64,000 bases of DNA from SCUD01 sp036824505 (GCA_036824505.1 DAITAA010000011.1:1-64000); one strand, 5' to 3'. Shown: positions 26,853-36,412, counted from the first letter of the stretch. Notes: a model not told the origin generated them from the sequence alone. Numbers and translations are program-made.

Positions 26853-27625
26853 GCGGCCTCGCATTCAATCGCCACGGCGTCTGGGCGATCTACCGCTTCG
26901 AGATGGCCCGTTTCCTGCGCACGCTGCTGCAGAGTGTGCTGACACCCGTCATCACGACATCGCTTTACTTCGTCGTATTTGGCGCTGCGATCGGCGCGCG
27001 CATGACGCAGGTTGACGGCGTGCCCTATGGCGCATTCATCGTTCCCGGGCTGATTATGTTATCCGTGTTCATGGAGAGCATCTCCAACGCCTCGTTTGGC
27101 ATCCATTTCCCGAAGTTCACGGGCACGATATTCGAGCTCCTGTCGGCACCCGTCTCCTCCTTTGAAGTAGTGCTGGCCTACGTCGGCGCTGCGGCGACCA
27201 AGTCCGTCGGGCTCGCACTCATCATCCTGGCGACCGCGTCGGTCTTCGTGCCGATCCAGGTCCTGCACCCCTTGTCGATGGTCGCTTTTCTGGTCCTGAC
27301 CGCGGTGACTTTCTGCCTTTTCGGCTTCATCATCGGCATCTGGGCGAAGAACTGGGAACAGATGCAGATCGTCCCGATGCTGGTCGTCACACCACTGACT
27401 TTTCTGGGCGGCGCATTTTATTCGATAGACATGCTGCCGCCGGCCTGGCGCACCATCACGCTGTTCAACCCGGTCGTGTACCTGATCAGCGGCTTTCGCT
27501 GGACCTTTTTTGGCAGCGCCGATGTCGACTTCCGTGTCAGCGTGGCGATGACGCTGTTGTTCCTGCTGACCTGCCTGGGGCTCGTGGCCTGGATCTTCCG
27601 GACCGGCTATCGCCTGAAGAACTGA
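26849..27625 (+). CDS. ABC-2 exporter permease, copy 2
   Basis: A 258-residue membrane protein with six predicted helices and the conserved PLTFLGGAFYSIDMLPPAW region that matches PLTYLGGVFYSIALLPDW of the permease at 20021. It starts at a GTG that overlaps the ATPase stop by 4 nt. The pair resembles YadGH. Confidence 0.92.
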
Positions 27626-27686
27626 ATCGCGGCGCATTGGCAGCCGCCTGCGTTACACTTCGCACGACCCATCTGGGAGAAACGCG

Positions 27687-28994
27687 ATGCCGGGCAAGCG
27701 TGCTCTGGTCGTTGACGATTCCAAGTCGGCGCGAGTCGTCCTGAGCCGGATGCTCGAGAAGTACGGGATTGAAGTGGACAGCGCCGATTCGGCCGAATCG
27801 GCACTGGAGTACCTCCGCGAACACCGCCCGGACGTGATCTTCATGGATCACCTGATGCCAGGCATGGACGGCCTGCAGGCGGTGCGCCAGATCAAGGCGA
27901 ATCCGGAACTTACGCAAATACCCGTGATGATGTACACCTCCCAGGAGGGCGAGCTTTACGCCGGCCAGGCGCGCGCGTCGGGCGCCATGGGCGTACTGCC
28001 AAAATCCATCCGGCCGATCGACGTGACGAAGGCGCTGTACCAGCTGCACATGCTGCCCGACAGGCGCGATGACCGGCCGCCGGTGCTGCAGCCGGTCGAT
28101 GGCCGCAGCGTTGCGCCGGCGGGCGGACCCGTTGCAACGGCACAGCTGGAACCGGCCGAAACGCAGCTGCGCGCCCTGTTCGAATCGATGCTCAAGGAGC
28201 AGAGCGTCGAGTTGCGCAGATTCATGATCGCTTCGCTTGAATCACAATTGCACCGGTTCGTCGGCGAGTTGCGGCCGAAGGAGCCGGCAACGCCCGGCGG
28301 GGAGACCGAGCCAATGGTCGAGGTGCCCGGCGCGCGGCCGTGGGGCTGGATTCTCGCGACCGCATCCGCACTGGTCGCGCTGATCGTGGTCGGCGTGCTG
28401 TATTGGCAATCACAGGGCGCCACTGAACAGGCACAGCGCGCTTTCGAGGCGGTTACGGCATCCAATGATGCGCTGACCAAGGCCATCGATAAATGGCGTG
28501 TCCTCAACGAGCAGCTGCCAACCACCGATGACGGTACGGAACAGCGGGCGCTGATCCTGTCGGTGCCATTTGGCGAGTCACCGCTCGCACCGGCGCGTGT
28601 GGAGGCGCTGCGCGCGCTCGTGGTCCAGCTGGAGCGGGCTGCAATCAGTGGCATCGTGCGGGTCGAAACCTATTCGGGCAGTTTCTGCCTTTCCGGCAAT
28701 GGCGAACAAGGCTATACGCTTGCCGCTGCGACGACCGCTGCCTCGCAATGCGAGCAGATGGGCAATCCCCACGACGACACACAGGGAAGCGCAGCACGGG
28801 CGCCGGTTGGATTCGCAAACCTGGCGGCCACCGTGCGCCGGCGTACCAATGGGGCGATCGAACTCGAGCTCGTGCCGGGTCCCCGTGATCGGCTGTCCGT
28901 TTCGTACCCATCCATCGACCAGGCGACCGCTGGCCAGTGGAACGCGGCGGCGCAGTCCAACAACCGCGTCGAGATCAGCGTCATACCGAGATGA
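27687..28994 (+). CDS. Response-regulator receiver domain fused to a membrane anchor and periplasmic OmpA-like domain
   Basis: A 435-residue protein. Residues 1-120 are a receiver domain with Asp10/Asp11, phospho-acceptor Asp54 (FMDHLMPG), Thr84 and Lys106, all intact. A proline/glutamate-rich linker and a helical segment (156-196) lead to one membrane helix (219-240). Residues 241-435 would be periplasmic; the order LRALVVQLERA, VRVETYSGS, and terminal NNRVEISVIP recalls a degenerate OmpA-like domain (inference). No DNA-binding domain is present. GGGAG precedes the ATG. It overlaps the next gene by 4 nt. The partner kinase is not in the window. Confidence 0.75.
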   Translation: MPGKRALVVDDSKSARVVLSRMLEKYGIEVDSADSAESALEYLREHRPDVIFMDHLMPGMDGLQAVRQIKANPELTQIPVMMYTSQEGELYAGQARASGAMGVLPKSIRPIDVTKALYQLHMLPDRRDDRPPVLQPVDGRSVAPAGGPVATAQLEPAETQLRALFESMLKEQSVELRRFMIASLESQLHRFVGELRPKEPATPGGETEPMVEVPGARPWGWILATASALVALIVVGVLYWQSQGATEQAQRAFEAVTASNDALTKAIDKWRVLNEQLPTTDDGTEQRALILSVPFGESPLAPARVEALRALVVQLERAAISGIVRVETYSGSFCLSGNGEQGYTLAAATTAASQCEQMGNPHDDTQGSAARAPVGFANLAATVRRRTNGAIELELVPGPRDRLSVSYPSIDQATAGQWNAAAQSNNRVEISVIPR

Positions 28995-30043
28995 CCAGAG
29001 GCCTCCTGATCTACGGCGCGAACGGTTACACGGGCGCAATGATCGCGCGGGCAGCGGCTGCTACCGGTCTGGCGCCGGTACTGGCCGGCCGGTCGGCCGC
29101 GCCAATCGAGTCACTTGCCCGCGAGCTTGGCTGCGAATCCCGCGTATTTGATCTCGACGATGCGGCGGCCGTTGCCGCTGGGCTTGCGGGCATCGGCGTC
29201 GTAATCCATTGTGCGGGCCCGTTTTCGGCAACCGCGGGTCCGATGATGGCCGCGTGCCTGAAGGCGCGCGCACATTACACGGATATCACGGGAGAGATCG
29301 ACGTCTTCGAACTCGGCTTCCGCCAGGACGCGGCGGCGAAGCAGGCTGGAATCGTCCTGTGCCCCGGCGTCGGCTTCGACGTCGTGCCAACCGATTGCAT
29401 CGCGCTGACATTGAAGCAGGCGTTGCCGGACGCGACCCATCTCGCGCTCGGTTTTGACAGCCGCTCCGGTTTGAGCCGCGGGACGGCTTCGACGAGCGTC
29501 GAAGGCCTTGGTCATGGCAGCCGCGTCAGGGAGGACGGCGTCATCCGCGACATCCCGCTGGGCTCGCGCAGCCGACGAGCCGATTTCGGCTCAGGCGAGA
29601 AGCTCGCGACCGCGATACCCTGGGGCGACGTCAGTACCGCATATCGCACGACCGGTATCCCGAATATCGAGGTCTACGTCCCGGTATCGCCGCGCGCACT
29701 TACGAACCTGCGCCGCCTCGACAGGTTAGGCTGGCTGCTGCGCTCGAGTCCTGCGCAGTCATTCCTCAAGTGGCGCATCCGCAAGGGCGCTCCGGGACCG
29801 ACTGAAGAAGAGCGCATGAAGACGCCCGTTCATGTCTGGGGCGAGGCGCGCTCCGGCGGCCGCACGCTGACCGCCAGGGTCCGTGTGCCGAATGGCTACA
29901 CGGTCACGACCGATGCGTCCATTGCAATTGCACGCCGGCTGCTCGCAGGTGGTGTTTCACCCGGATTCACGACGCCGGCGCGGCTGATGGGCGCCGATTT
30001 CGTGACGACCCTGCCGGGAGCATCAAAGATCGCCATTGAATGA
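28991..30043 (+). CDS. Saccharopine dehydrogenase-like NAD(P)-binding oxidoreductase
   Basis: A 350-residue protein with the N-terminal Rossmann motif YGANGYTGAMIARAA and the family segments HCAGPFSATAGPMM and HYTDITGEI. This group (trans-acting enoyl reductase/saccharopine dehydrogenase-like) includes enzymes of lipid and polyketide modification; the substrate is not deducible. The ATG at 28991 overlaps the previous stop (ATGA). The next gene begins 8 nt before its end. Confidence 0.85.
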   Translation: MTRGLLIYGANGYTGAMIARAAAATGLAPVLAGRSAAPIESLARELGCESRVFDLDDAAAVAAGLAGIGVVIHCAGPFSATAGPMMAACLKARAHYTDITGEIDVFELGFRQDAAAKQAGIVLCPGVGFDVVPTDCIALTLKQALPDATHLALGFDSRSGLSRGTASTSVEGLGHGSRVREDGVIRDIPLGSRSRRADFGSGEKLATAIPWGDVSTAYRTTGIPNIEVYVPVSPRALTNLRRLDRLGWLLRSSPAQSFLKWRIRKGAPGPTEEERMKTPVHVWGEARSGGRTLTARVRVPNGYTVTTDASIAIARRLLAGGVSPGFTTPARLMGADFVTTLPGASKIAIE

Positions 30044-31043
30044 GCTGAACCCGCCCGCCCGCGAAGAATTCCAGCCGCCCGGCTGGCTCGGCAATCGCCA
30101 CGTGCAGTCGTTGTTTCCGAGCCTGCCGATGCGGCGCGTGCCCGTCGAGCGGCGCGCACAACCCGTCATTGCCGGCAGCCGCCGGCTGGTGCTCGACTGC
30201 GGCGACGGAGTGCGCCTGATGGGCTGGTACGCCGATCCGCCGGCTGGCAGCAACCTGGAACCGCAGCGCCTCGTTGTGCTGTTGCACGGCTGGGAAGGCA
30301 GTTCGGAGTCGCTCTACGTGCTGTCCGTGGCACAGCTGCTGCACGAGCGCGGATTCGCGGTGATGCGGCTGAATCTGCGCGACCATGGCGGCAGCCATGC
30401 GCTGAATGAGGGCCTGTTCCATTCCTGCCGCATCGCCGAGGTCGTCGGTGGGATTGCCCGCCTGCAGACGCTGTTTCCCGCGGCGCAATTGTCGCTCGCA
30501 GGATTCTCGCTGGGAGGAAATTTCGTGCTCAGGGTCGGCGCACGCGCGGATGCAGCGGGAATCCGTATCGTGCGCATCATTGCGGTCTGCCCGGTGCTCG
30601 ATCCGGCGACGACATTGGCTGCCCTGGAGGCGGGGCCGGCAATGTACCGGCAATACTTCCTGCTCAAGTGGCGGCGGTCGCTGCGCGCCAAGCAGCTGGC
30701 CTGGCCGGCGGCCTATGACTTCGACGAGCTGCTCGGTGAGCGGTCGCTGACGGCGATGACCGAGCGCATGGTGCTGAAGTACACGGAGTTTCGGGATCTT
30801 GCGAGTTACCTGAATGGCTACGCAATCACAGGCGATGCGCTCGTTGGACTGAATGTGCCGGCGCGCATCATCACCTCGCATGACGATCCGATGATCCTCG
30901 CGCGGGACCTGGACCGGATCGCAAGACCCGCCGCGCTCGAACTGACCGTCACCGCGCGCGGCGGTCATTGTGGCTACATGGATGCGCTGCGCGGTCCGAG
31001 CTGGATCGATCGTGCGATCGTGCAGGACCTGCTGAACCGGTGA
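30036..31043 (+). CDS. YheT-family alpha/beta hydrolase
   Basis: A 335-residue hydrolase of the YheT/ABHD1-3 type: N-terminal GWLGNRHVQSLFPSL, oxyanion region LLHGWEGSSES, nucleophile elbow GFSLGGNFV, and the catalytic His in GGHCGYMD with Asp in SHDDPM. The only in-frame initiator is a TTG at 30036, overlapping the previous gene by 8 nt. The physiological ester is unknown. It ends 4 nt before a convergent gene. Confidence 0.88.
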   Translation: MNELNPPAREEFQPPGWLGNRHVQSLFPSLPMRRVPVERRAQPVIAGSRRLVLDCGDGVRLMGWYADPPAGSNLEPQRLVVLLHGWEGSSESLYVLSVAQLLHERGFAVMRLNLRDHGGSHALNEGLFHSCRIAEVVGGIARLQTLFPAAQLSLAGFSLGGNFVLRVGARADAAGIRIVRIIAVCPVLDPATTLAALEAGPAMYRQYFLLKWRRSLRAKQLAWPAAYDFDELLGERSLTAMTERMVLKYTEFRDLASYLNGYAITGDALVGLNVPARIITSHDDPMILARDLDRIARPAALELTVTARGGHCGYMDALRGPSWIDRAIVQDLLNR

Positions 31044-31047
31044 TTTC

Positions 31048-32472
31048 TCATGCGCGCGTTGCGGCGCGCATGAGGTCGAGCCACTTGAGGTAGCGCGCCA
31101 GCAGCACATGATCAGTGTCCGGCCCGAGTCGCTGCATCGCGGGCCCCGCGAAGCCGACGGGCTCGCCCGCGACCAGGAATGCGAGGCCGCGCGAGGTTGC
31201 CTCGTGATCGTTCGCCCGATCGACCGGCACGCCGGCGAGGCAGGCAAGCATCCGGCACAGCAGGAGATTATCGGCAAGGCCTCCGCTCGCAATCAGCCGC
31301 TTTGGAGTGTCGAGGTGCCGGTCCATCTCGTCGAGATTGGCCTTTATGAGGAATGCGACGCTTTCGAGCACCGCCCGGCACTGCTGCAGATCGGAACCCT
31401 CGCCGACGAATCGTGACTCGAAATCCGGATTCCAGAATGGCGAGCCGAGTCCAGCGACGCCATTCAGGAAAAAAGGTGCGTCGTCGTCCGCAAGCGGAGC
31501 TGAGTCAAGCAGGGTCAGCATGCGGTCGGCCGCGGCGCCCTGGTGCTGCTCGAACCACGCAAGTGCCGCACCCGCACCATTGACGGAGCCCTCGAGCACG
31601 AAATCGAAGTGCGTGTCATCGGCCCGGATCACGCTGGTCATGAGCGGAGCCGCTCGCAGTGCCGTAGCCGTCGGTCGCAGCACGAACGCGCCGGTGCCCA
31701 GATTCACGTAAGCCGCGCTCGCATCCAGTGGCCCCGCCGCGAAAGGCACGACAGACTGGTCGCCGTTGCAGACCACGACTGGAACTGCCGCGCCCATCGA
31801 TGTGAGCGTGCCGAAACGCGCCTTCGTGCCGGTTGCGCGGGGCAGGATTGCACGCGGAATGCCGAACAACTCCAGCAACTCGTCCGACCAGTCACGCTTG
31901 AATGGCGACCAGAGCAATGTGCGCGCCGCATTGGCCGCGTCCGCAAGCATCGGGCGCTCCGCCAGGAGGCGATGCAGCAGATAGCTGGCGAGTGGCCCCG
32001 CCCTCAACCGGCTTTGCGCAGCAGCGGCGCGCACCTCCGGCAGGTGATCCAGACACCAGCGCAGCTTGCTTGCTCCGTAATGCGGAGAGAGCGGCAATCC
32101 GGTCAGTTGGTGTACCTCGTCTGCCTTGCGCGCAAGACCCTTGAGCCAGGCTGCATTGCGACGGTCCTGCCAGGATATGACCGGTGCGAGTGGCCGGCCG
32201 TCGTGCGCATCCCAGCAGGCAAGACTCGAACGCTGCACTGCGAATCCGGCCCCGGCCCAGCTCCTGACCGGCACGAGGCGCGCAAGCTCCGACAGCGCGG
32301 TTGCAACGCTTGCCACGACTTCATCGGCATCATGTTCGACATGACCGAGCGCATTGTGCTGGGTCGCGATGGTGACAAGGGCGGCACCTTCCTGCGTCCC
32401 GCGCGCGCTGAACGCAGTCGCACGCGTTGCGTGCGCGCCCTGGTCGATCGCGATGTAGAGCGGCTCGTTCAG
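31048..32472 (-). CDS. FGGY-family sugar/glycerol kinase with apparent CTG start
   Basis: Glycerol-kinase-like FGGY kinase. The first ATG (32316) would delete the phosphate-binding N-terminus, but the same frame continues upstream as NEPLYIAIDQGAHATRATAF, the canonical DxGxxxxR motif, to a CTG at 32472 that overlaps the TGA of the upstream phosphodiesterase (CTGA). No ATG, GTG or TTG exists in that stretch. The full protein is 474 residues, normal for the family. CNGDQS, VNLGTGAFVL, LEGSVNGAGAALAWF and GLGSPFW follow GlpK order. Coupling to a GDPD suggests glycerol released from phosphodiesters as substrate (inference). Confidence 0.8.
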   Translation of the reverse strand: MNEPLYIAIDQGAHATRATAFSARGTQEGAALVTIATQHNALGHVEHDADEVVASVATALSELARLVPVRSWAGAGFAVQRSSLACWDAHDGRPLAPVISWQDRRNAAWLKGLARKADEVHQLTGLPLSPHYGASKLRWCLDHLPEVRAAAAQSRLRAGPLASYLLHRLLAERPMLADAANAARTLLWSPFKRDWSDELLELFGIPRAILPRATGTKARFGTLTSMGAAVPVVVCNGDQSVVPFAAGPLDASAAYVNLGTGAFVLRPTATALRAAPLMTSVIRADDTHFDFVLEGSVNGAGAALAWFEQHQGAAADRMLTLLDSAPLADDDAPFFLNGVAGLGSPFWNPDFESRFVGEGSDLQQCRAVLESVAFLIKANLDEMDRHLDTPKRLIASGGLADNLLLCRMLACLAGVPVDRANDHEATSRGLAFLVAGEPVGFAGPAMQRLGPDTDHVLLARYLKWLDLMRAATRA

Positions 32473-33242
32473 GCGCGCATCCCCATGTCGCCCGAGAGAG
32501 CCGCCTGCAGGCGCCGCGGCGCCATCGACTCGACCAGCGCCACGCCACGCGCGTGCAGGGCGCGCGCGAGTCCGGCATCGGTCACTTCGTAGACCACCCA
32601 GGTCCAGGAGCCGCGCGGCAGCGGTCCGTCTGCTGGCAGGGCGCGGTGATCGCAGAATGCGAATTCGGGCTGAATTTCCTCTAACTTTGTCAGATGCTGA
32701 TCAGACCCGCCCTCGAAGACCCAGCCGATCGGGAGACCCGCGGTCTTGCGCGCGAGAAGGCAGGCCTCGCTGTCGAAGGAGATCATCACGCAACGATCCA
32801 GCACACCGGCGAGCGCTGCGACCGCATGATCTATGCAATGCTGCCGCCCATGGTGAACAAGACTCGCGCGCTTGAGTTCGACGAATGCCCTGGCCTCGGG
32901 AAAGCCCGCCATCAGCTCCGCGACTGCGGTGAGTCTAGGCAGGCGAGTGCCGGCGTGGCGTGTGCCAAAGCGGCGCGGCTCGCAGGCGTCGATGCCATCG
33001 AGCTGCCCCGACATCATCAGGCGCAGGTCGCCGGTCGAGTTGGTGGTCCGGTCGAGATTCGCATCATGGATTGCATAGGGAACGCCGTCCGCCGACAGCT
33101 GCACGTCGAATTCGGCGTGCCGCAGGCCATGTCGCCAGGCGGATTCGAGTGCAGGCAGCGAATTTTCGGGAAAGTGTTCCACGTCGCCGCGGTGTGCGAC
33201 GATTTCAGGAAGGCCGGGCCGGACGGTGGCTGGTATCGACAT
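32469..33242 (-). CDS. Glycerophosphodiester phosphodiesterase
   Basis: A 257-residue GDPD that hydrolyses glycerophosphodiesters to glycerol-3-phosphate and an alcohol. Catalytic and metal residues are visible: His17-Arg18, Glu26-Asn27, Glu44, Asp46 and His59 in HRGDVEHFPENS, AEFDVQL and AIHDANLDRTT. There is no signal peptide, so it is cytoplasmic. The stop overlaps the CTG proposed as start of the kinase. It diverges from the SPOR lipoprotein gene with 35 nt between starts. Confidence 0.92.
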   Translation of the reverse strand: MSIPATVRPGLPEIVAHRGDVEHFPENSLPALESAWRHGLRHAEFDVQLSADGVPYAIHDANLDRTTNSTGDLRLMMSGQLDGIDACEPRRFGTRHAGTRLPRLTAVAELMAGFPEARAFVELKRASLVHHGRQHCIDHAVAALAGVLDRCVMISFDSEACLLARKTAGLPIGWVFEGGSDQHLTKLEEIQPEFAFCDHRALPADGPLPRGSWTWVVYEVTDAGLARALHARGVALVESMAPRRLQAALSGDMGMRA

Positions 33243-33277
33243 GGCTACGCTGGGTTGACGGGATTATAGGAGCACCG

Positions 33278-33853
33278 TTGCGACAGAAGTGCATTGTCTT
33301 GTGGATTGCCTGCGCCATTGCGCTTGCGGGCTGCAGCCGGCAGGAAGCCGGCTGGCGGGATGCGCACGGCGAAGACAGCGTGCTTGCATACGAAACCTAC
33401 CTCGAGCATTTTCCGGCCGGCGCGCATGCCGAGGAAGCCCGGGCGAGGATCCGCGAGTTGCATGAAGAGCGCGAATGGGCCCGCGCAAGCGAGCTGCAGA
33501 CACCTGAAGGCTGGCAGCGCTATCTCGGTGCGTATCCCGAGGGTCGGTACGCCGCGGAGGCGCGCGACCGTCTTTCCGACTTTGTGCTGGCCAAGGCGCT
33601 GCCCGAAGATCGGCAGCATGCAATCCAGCTGGGCGCCTATTCGAGCGCGGCCGCGGCCCGTGCAGATCTTGCACGCCTCTCGCGGGATCATGCGGACCTG
33701 CTGAAGGACCTGAAGCTGGAGATCCAGCCGCCCGGGAATGGCGCTCCGCCGCTGTGGCGACTGCGTGCCGGACCGCTCACCGAGAGTGCGGCAAGGAAAA
33801 TCTGCGCGGAGCTCGAGTCACGCGCGGTTGACTGCGTGCCGGCGGCGCCGTGA
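33278..33853 (+). CDS. SPOR-domain lipoprotein
   Basis: A 191-residue lipoprotein beginning at a TTG (33278) with a strong AGGAG site (33268-33272). The signal peptide ends in the lipobox ALAGC. Two repeats of the type YLEHFPAGAHAEEARARI and YLGAYPEGRYAAEARDRL resemble TPR-like helices, followed by a C-terminal SPOR domain (HAIQLGAYSSAAAARADLARL to WRLRAGPL), which binds denuded septal peptidoglycan. A role at the division site is inferred. It ends 1 nt from a convergent gene. Confidence 0.8.
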   Translation: MRQKCIVLWIACAIALAGCSRQEAGWRDAHGEDSVLAYETYLEHFPAGAHAEEARARIRELHEEREWARASELQTPEGWQRYLGAYPEGRYAAEARDRLSDFVLAKALPEDRQHAIQLGAYSSAAAARADLARLSRDHADLLKDLKLEIQPPGNGAPPLWRLRAGPLTESAARKICAELESRAVDCVPAAP

Positions 33854-33854
33854 A

Positions 33855-35591
33855 TCAACCGGTCACGCGCCGCCAGAGTGCGCGACCGATCAGACGGGTC
33901 TTGTCCGACAGTCCGAAGCGCTTCAGGTTGGTGCGGATGACACCTTCGGTGAAGCGGGTGCGCTTCGTATAGTCGATGTGCACGTCCACCAGCATTGGCT
34001 GGCCGGTTGCGGCAGCGGCGAGCGCATCGGCGATGACACGGCCGATGTCGTCATCATTGCGCATGACCCGGTAGCCGACGCGATTGGCGCGTGCCAGGCC
34101 CTCGAAGTCGAGCTCTGGCAGCACCGTACAAGTCTTGCGGTTGTAGGGCGTCTCCTGGGCCTGTGCGATCTGCGCCAGTTCCCCGTCGTTGAATATGAAC
34201 CACACGACACCGGTCTTTTGCGCGACAGCGGTCGCCATCTCGAGGCCGGTCATGCGTGCTGCACCATCGCCTACGATGCCGACGACCACGCGATCCGGCC
34301 GCGCCAGCTTTGCGCCGATGGCGGCGGGAATGCAGTAGCCCATCGAGTTGAAGTCGGAAGGCGAGAAGAAGCTGCGGGGAGCGTGGATCGGCATCAGCTC
34401 GGCGACCAGAAATGTATGGTTGCCGTCGTCGGCAACGACGATGGCATCGTCGGGCAGGCGGCTGCGCAGCGCGTCGAAGAACCTCGCCGGATTCACGCGG
34501 CCCTTCGAATCATGGGCCAGCCATTCATCATGATAGCCGCGCTTGTCTGCGGCAATCTGTTCGCGGACCCGGTGCGCCCGCTCCGGGCCGCCCGGCACCG
34601 GCCCCAGTGATCCGATGAGCGCTGCGAGCACCGCACGCGCATCGCCCTCGAGCGCGACGGCAGGTTTGTAATTCGCGCCGAACACGCGTGGATTGATGTC
34701 CACGTGAATCAGCTTCGCGGGCGGCTCGTAACCGAAGCTGCCGGTCGGAATCTCGGCGAAACGCGTGCCGACGGCCAGCAGGCAATCGCAGTCCCGGAAT
34801 GCATTCTCCGAGGCGGGCGCCGCGGCCGGTCCCAGTGCAAAGCCCGCGTGCAGCGGGTGGCTGGCCGGAAATGACGACAGACCCTGCAGGGTGGTCGCGA
34901 CGGGCGCGCCGAGCAATTCGGCGAGCTGCCGCAGTTCCGCCGTCGCATCGACCGTACCCCAGCCGCAGAAGATGCCCGGCCGTTCCGCCCTCTGCAGCAA
35001 TTCCGCTGCGCGCGCGATATCCGCGGGCGACGCATGATGGCTGGCGCGCGGCAACGGAACGAATTCCGGAATATCGCCTGAGTCTCCGGTCATCAGCTGC
35101 AGATTGACGGGGATCTCGACAAATACCGGCCCCGGCTCGCCGCTCATTGCGAGCCGGCACGCCTCGTAGATTATCGGCACCACCTCGGCGTGGGTGTCCA
35201 CGCGCCAGCGGCCCTTGGTGATCGGTGCGAGCAGGGCATGCTGGTCCATGTCGTGCAGCTGGTAGGCGCGTCCGGTGTCGCGACGGATGCCGCCCGCAAT
35301 GACGAGCAGGGGGATTCCATCGAGGAAGGCCTCGCCGATACCGCTCGCGGCATGGGTGACGCCAGCTGCGGGCACGATCAGGAGTGTGCCGAGCCCGGCG
35401 CCGCTGCGGCTGACGGCATCCGCCATGAATGCGCCGCCGCATTCGTGTGCGACAAGAACGGGAGTGATCGATCCGGACGCCGCGAACTCGTCATAGAGCT
35501 CGGTGTTGTGAACGCCGGGTATGCCGAAGGTATACCGGACGCCGACCTGTTCCAGCGCATGGCGGGCGAGCCGCGCTGCGGTCTTCTGCAT
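33855..35591 (-). CDS. Thiamine diphosphate-dependent enzyme (acetolactate synthase-like)
   Basis: A 578-residue enzyme of the pyruvate oxidase/acetolactate synthase superfamily. Glu50 in VAHECGGAFMADA is the conserved activating glutamate; the ThDP-Mg motif begins at GDGAARMTGLEMATA and ends at FNDGEL. The central domain has CGWGTVDATAEL. It lacks neighbouring ilv genes or a regulatory subunit, so a decarboxylase or carboligase other than IlvB is likely; benzoylformate decarboxylase-type or acetolactate synthase-type activity cannot be separated by eye. Confidence 0.85.
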   Translation of the reverse strand: MQKTAARLARHALEQVGVRYTFGIPGVHNTELYDEFAASGSITPVLVAHECGGAFMADAVSRSGAGLGTLLIVPAAGVTHAASGIGEAFLDGIPLLVIAGGIRRDTGRAYQLHDMDQHALLAPITKGRWRVDTHAEVVPIIYEACRLAMSGEPGPVFVEIPVNLQLMTGDSGDIPEFVPLPRASHHASPADIARAAELLQRAERPGIFCGWGTVDATAELRQLAELLGAPVATTLQGLSSFPASHPLHAGFALGPAAAPASENAFRDCDCLLAVGTRFAEIPTGSFGYEPPAKLIHVDINPRVFGANYKPAVALEGDARAVLAALIGSLGPVPGGPERAHRVREQIAADKRGYHDEWLAHDSKGRVNPARFFDALRSRLPDDAIVVADDGNHTFLVAELMPIHAPRSFFSPSDFNSMGYCIPAAIGAKLARPDRVVVGIVGDGAARMTGLEMATAVAQKTGVVWFIFNDGELAQIAQAQETPYNRKTCTVLPELDFEGLARANRVGYRVMRNDDDIGRVIADALAAAATGQPMLVDVHIDYTKRTRFTEGVIRTNLKRFGLSDKTRLIGRALWRRVTG

Positions 35592-35690
35592 GGGATCTCC
35601 TGACCGCCACCTTGCGGCACAGGAATTACTGCACTATTCCGCCGATTGAGCAAGGAGCTAGCCGCTCGGCGGCCAGCTCCCCCGTGGCCG

Positions 35691-36275
35691 TCAGTCGTCG
35701 ATCATGCGCCACTCGCCCTCACCGTAGCGACAGGCGCGGGCTTTCCTGATAACGCGGTGATGATCCGTTTCGCGCACCAGCGTGAACCGGCGGCAAACGC
35801 GATTGTCGCGCTCGAATCGGCCGTACGGCGTGAGTATGTACTGCATGCCCGGGCGGGCGCCTACCCAGCGGACCGCGCGGCCATCATCCAGCAGTTCCAG
35901 GGAATGGCCGAAGCAGGCACGGTCGCTGCGATCCATGTCTTCCCCGATCTCGTGACCGATAATTGCGCCGATCGTCGCACCGGCGAGGATCGCGATGAGG
36001 CGATTGTCATCGCTGCCGACCGTTGAGCCGACTGCCCCGCCGACGACTGCGCCGAGCACGGTGCCGACGCGGTCGCGGTCACAACGACCCTCGCGGATGC
36101 CGTAATCATCCTGCCAGCGATGGCCGGTATAGCCGACATAGTAGGGGTCGTGCTTCGCGCGCCAGCCGTGGGCCGGGGCATGTGGCGGCGGATCGGCGAG
36201 TGCGACCGGGGCGCTCATGACCACGGAAACCAGCAACGTCGCCGTGGCGGCCAGCATTCTGCAATGGCGATTCAT
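35691..36275 (-). CDS. Glycine-zipper 2TM surface protein
   Basis: A 194-residue exported protein: signal peptide (residues 1-27, cleavage near ALA-DP), then a glycine zipper VGTVLGAVVGGAVGSTVG and LAGATIGAIIGHEIGEDMD, followed by a C-terminal globular region with paired cysteines. The type is the rickettsial 17-kDa antigen-like outer-membrane family. ATG 36275 is used rather than 36323 because the signal peptide begins there. An OmpR-type direct repeat lies upstream at 36342-36358. Confidence 0.82.
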   Translation of the reverse strand: MNRHCRMLAATATLLVSVVMSAPVALADPPPHAPAHGWRAKHDPYYVGYTGHRWQDDYGIREGRCDRDRVGTVLGAVVGGAVGSTVGSDDNRLIAILAGATIGAIIGHEIGEDMDRSDRACFGHSLELLDDGRAVRWVGARPGMQYILTPYGRFERDNRVCRRFTLVRETDHHRVIRKARACRYGEGEWRMIDD

Positions 36276-36323
36276 GGGGTTTTTCCTTGCGTCGCCTGCA
36301 AGATGGGGGGCAGGCTCGGGCAC

Positions 36324-36358
36324 AGTCTAGTGCGGCAGCGGCTGAACCAATGCTGAAT
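36324..36358 (-). promoter_or_regulatory. Candidate response-regulator-dependent promoter of the glycine-zipper gene
   Basis: On the minus strand ATTCAG-N5-GTTCAG (36358-36342) is followed after 12 nt by TAGACT (36329-36324), a plausible -10. There is no good -35. A hexamer-N5-hexamer direct repeat 12 nt upstream of the -10 is the layout of PhoP/PmrA-type activated promoters. The same repeat occurs at 22180-22196. Confidence 0.5.
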
Positions 36359-36412
36359 AGCGCCGCAATCGGCCCATTTCGTGACCGGCCGCACGGGCCA
36401 AACCGCACTGGC

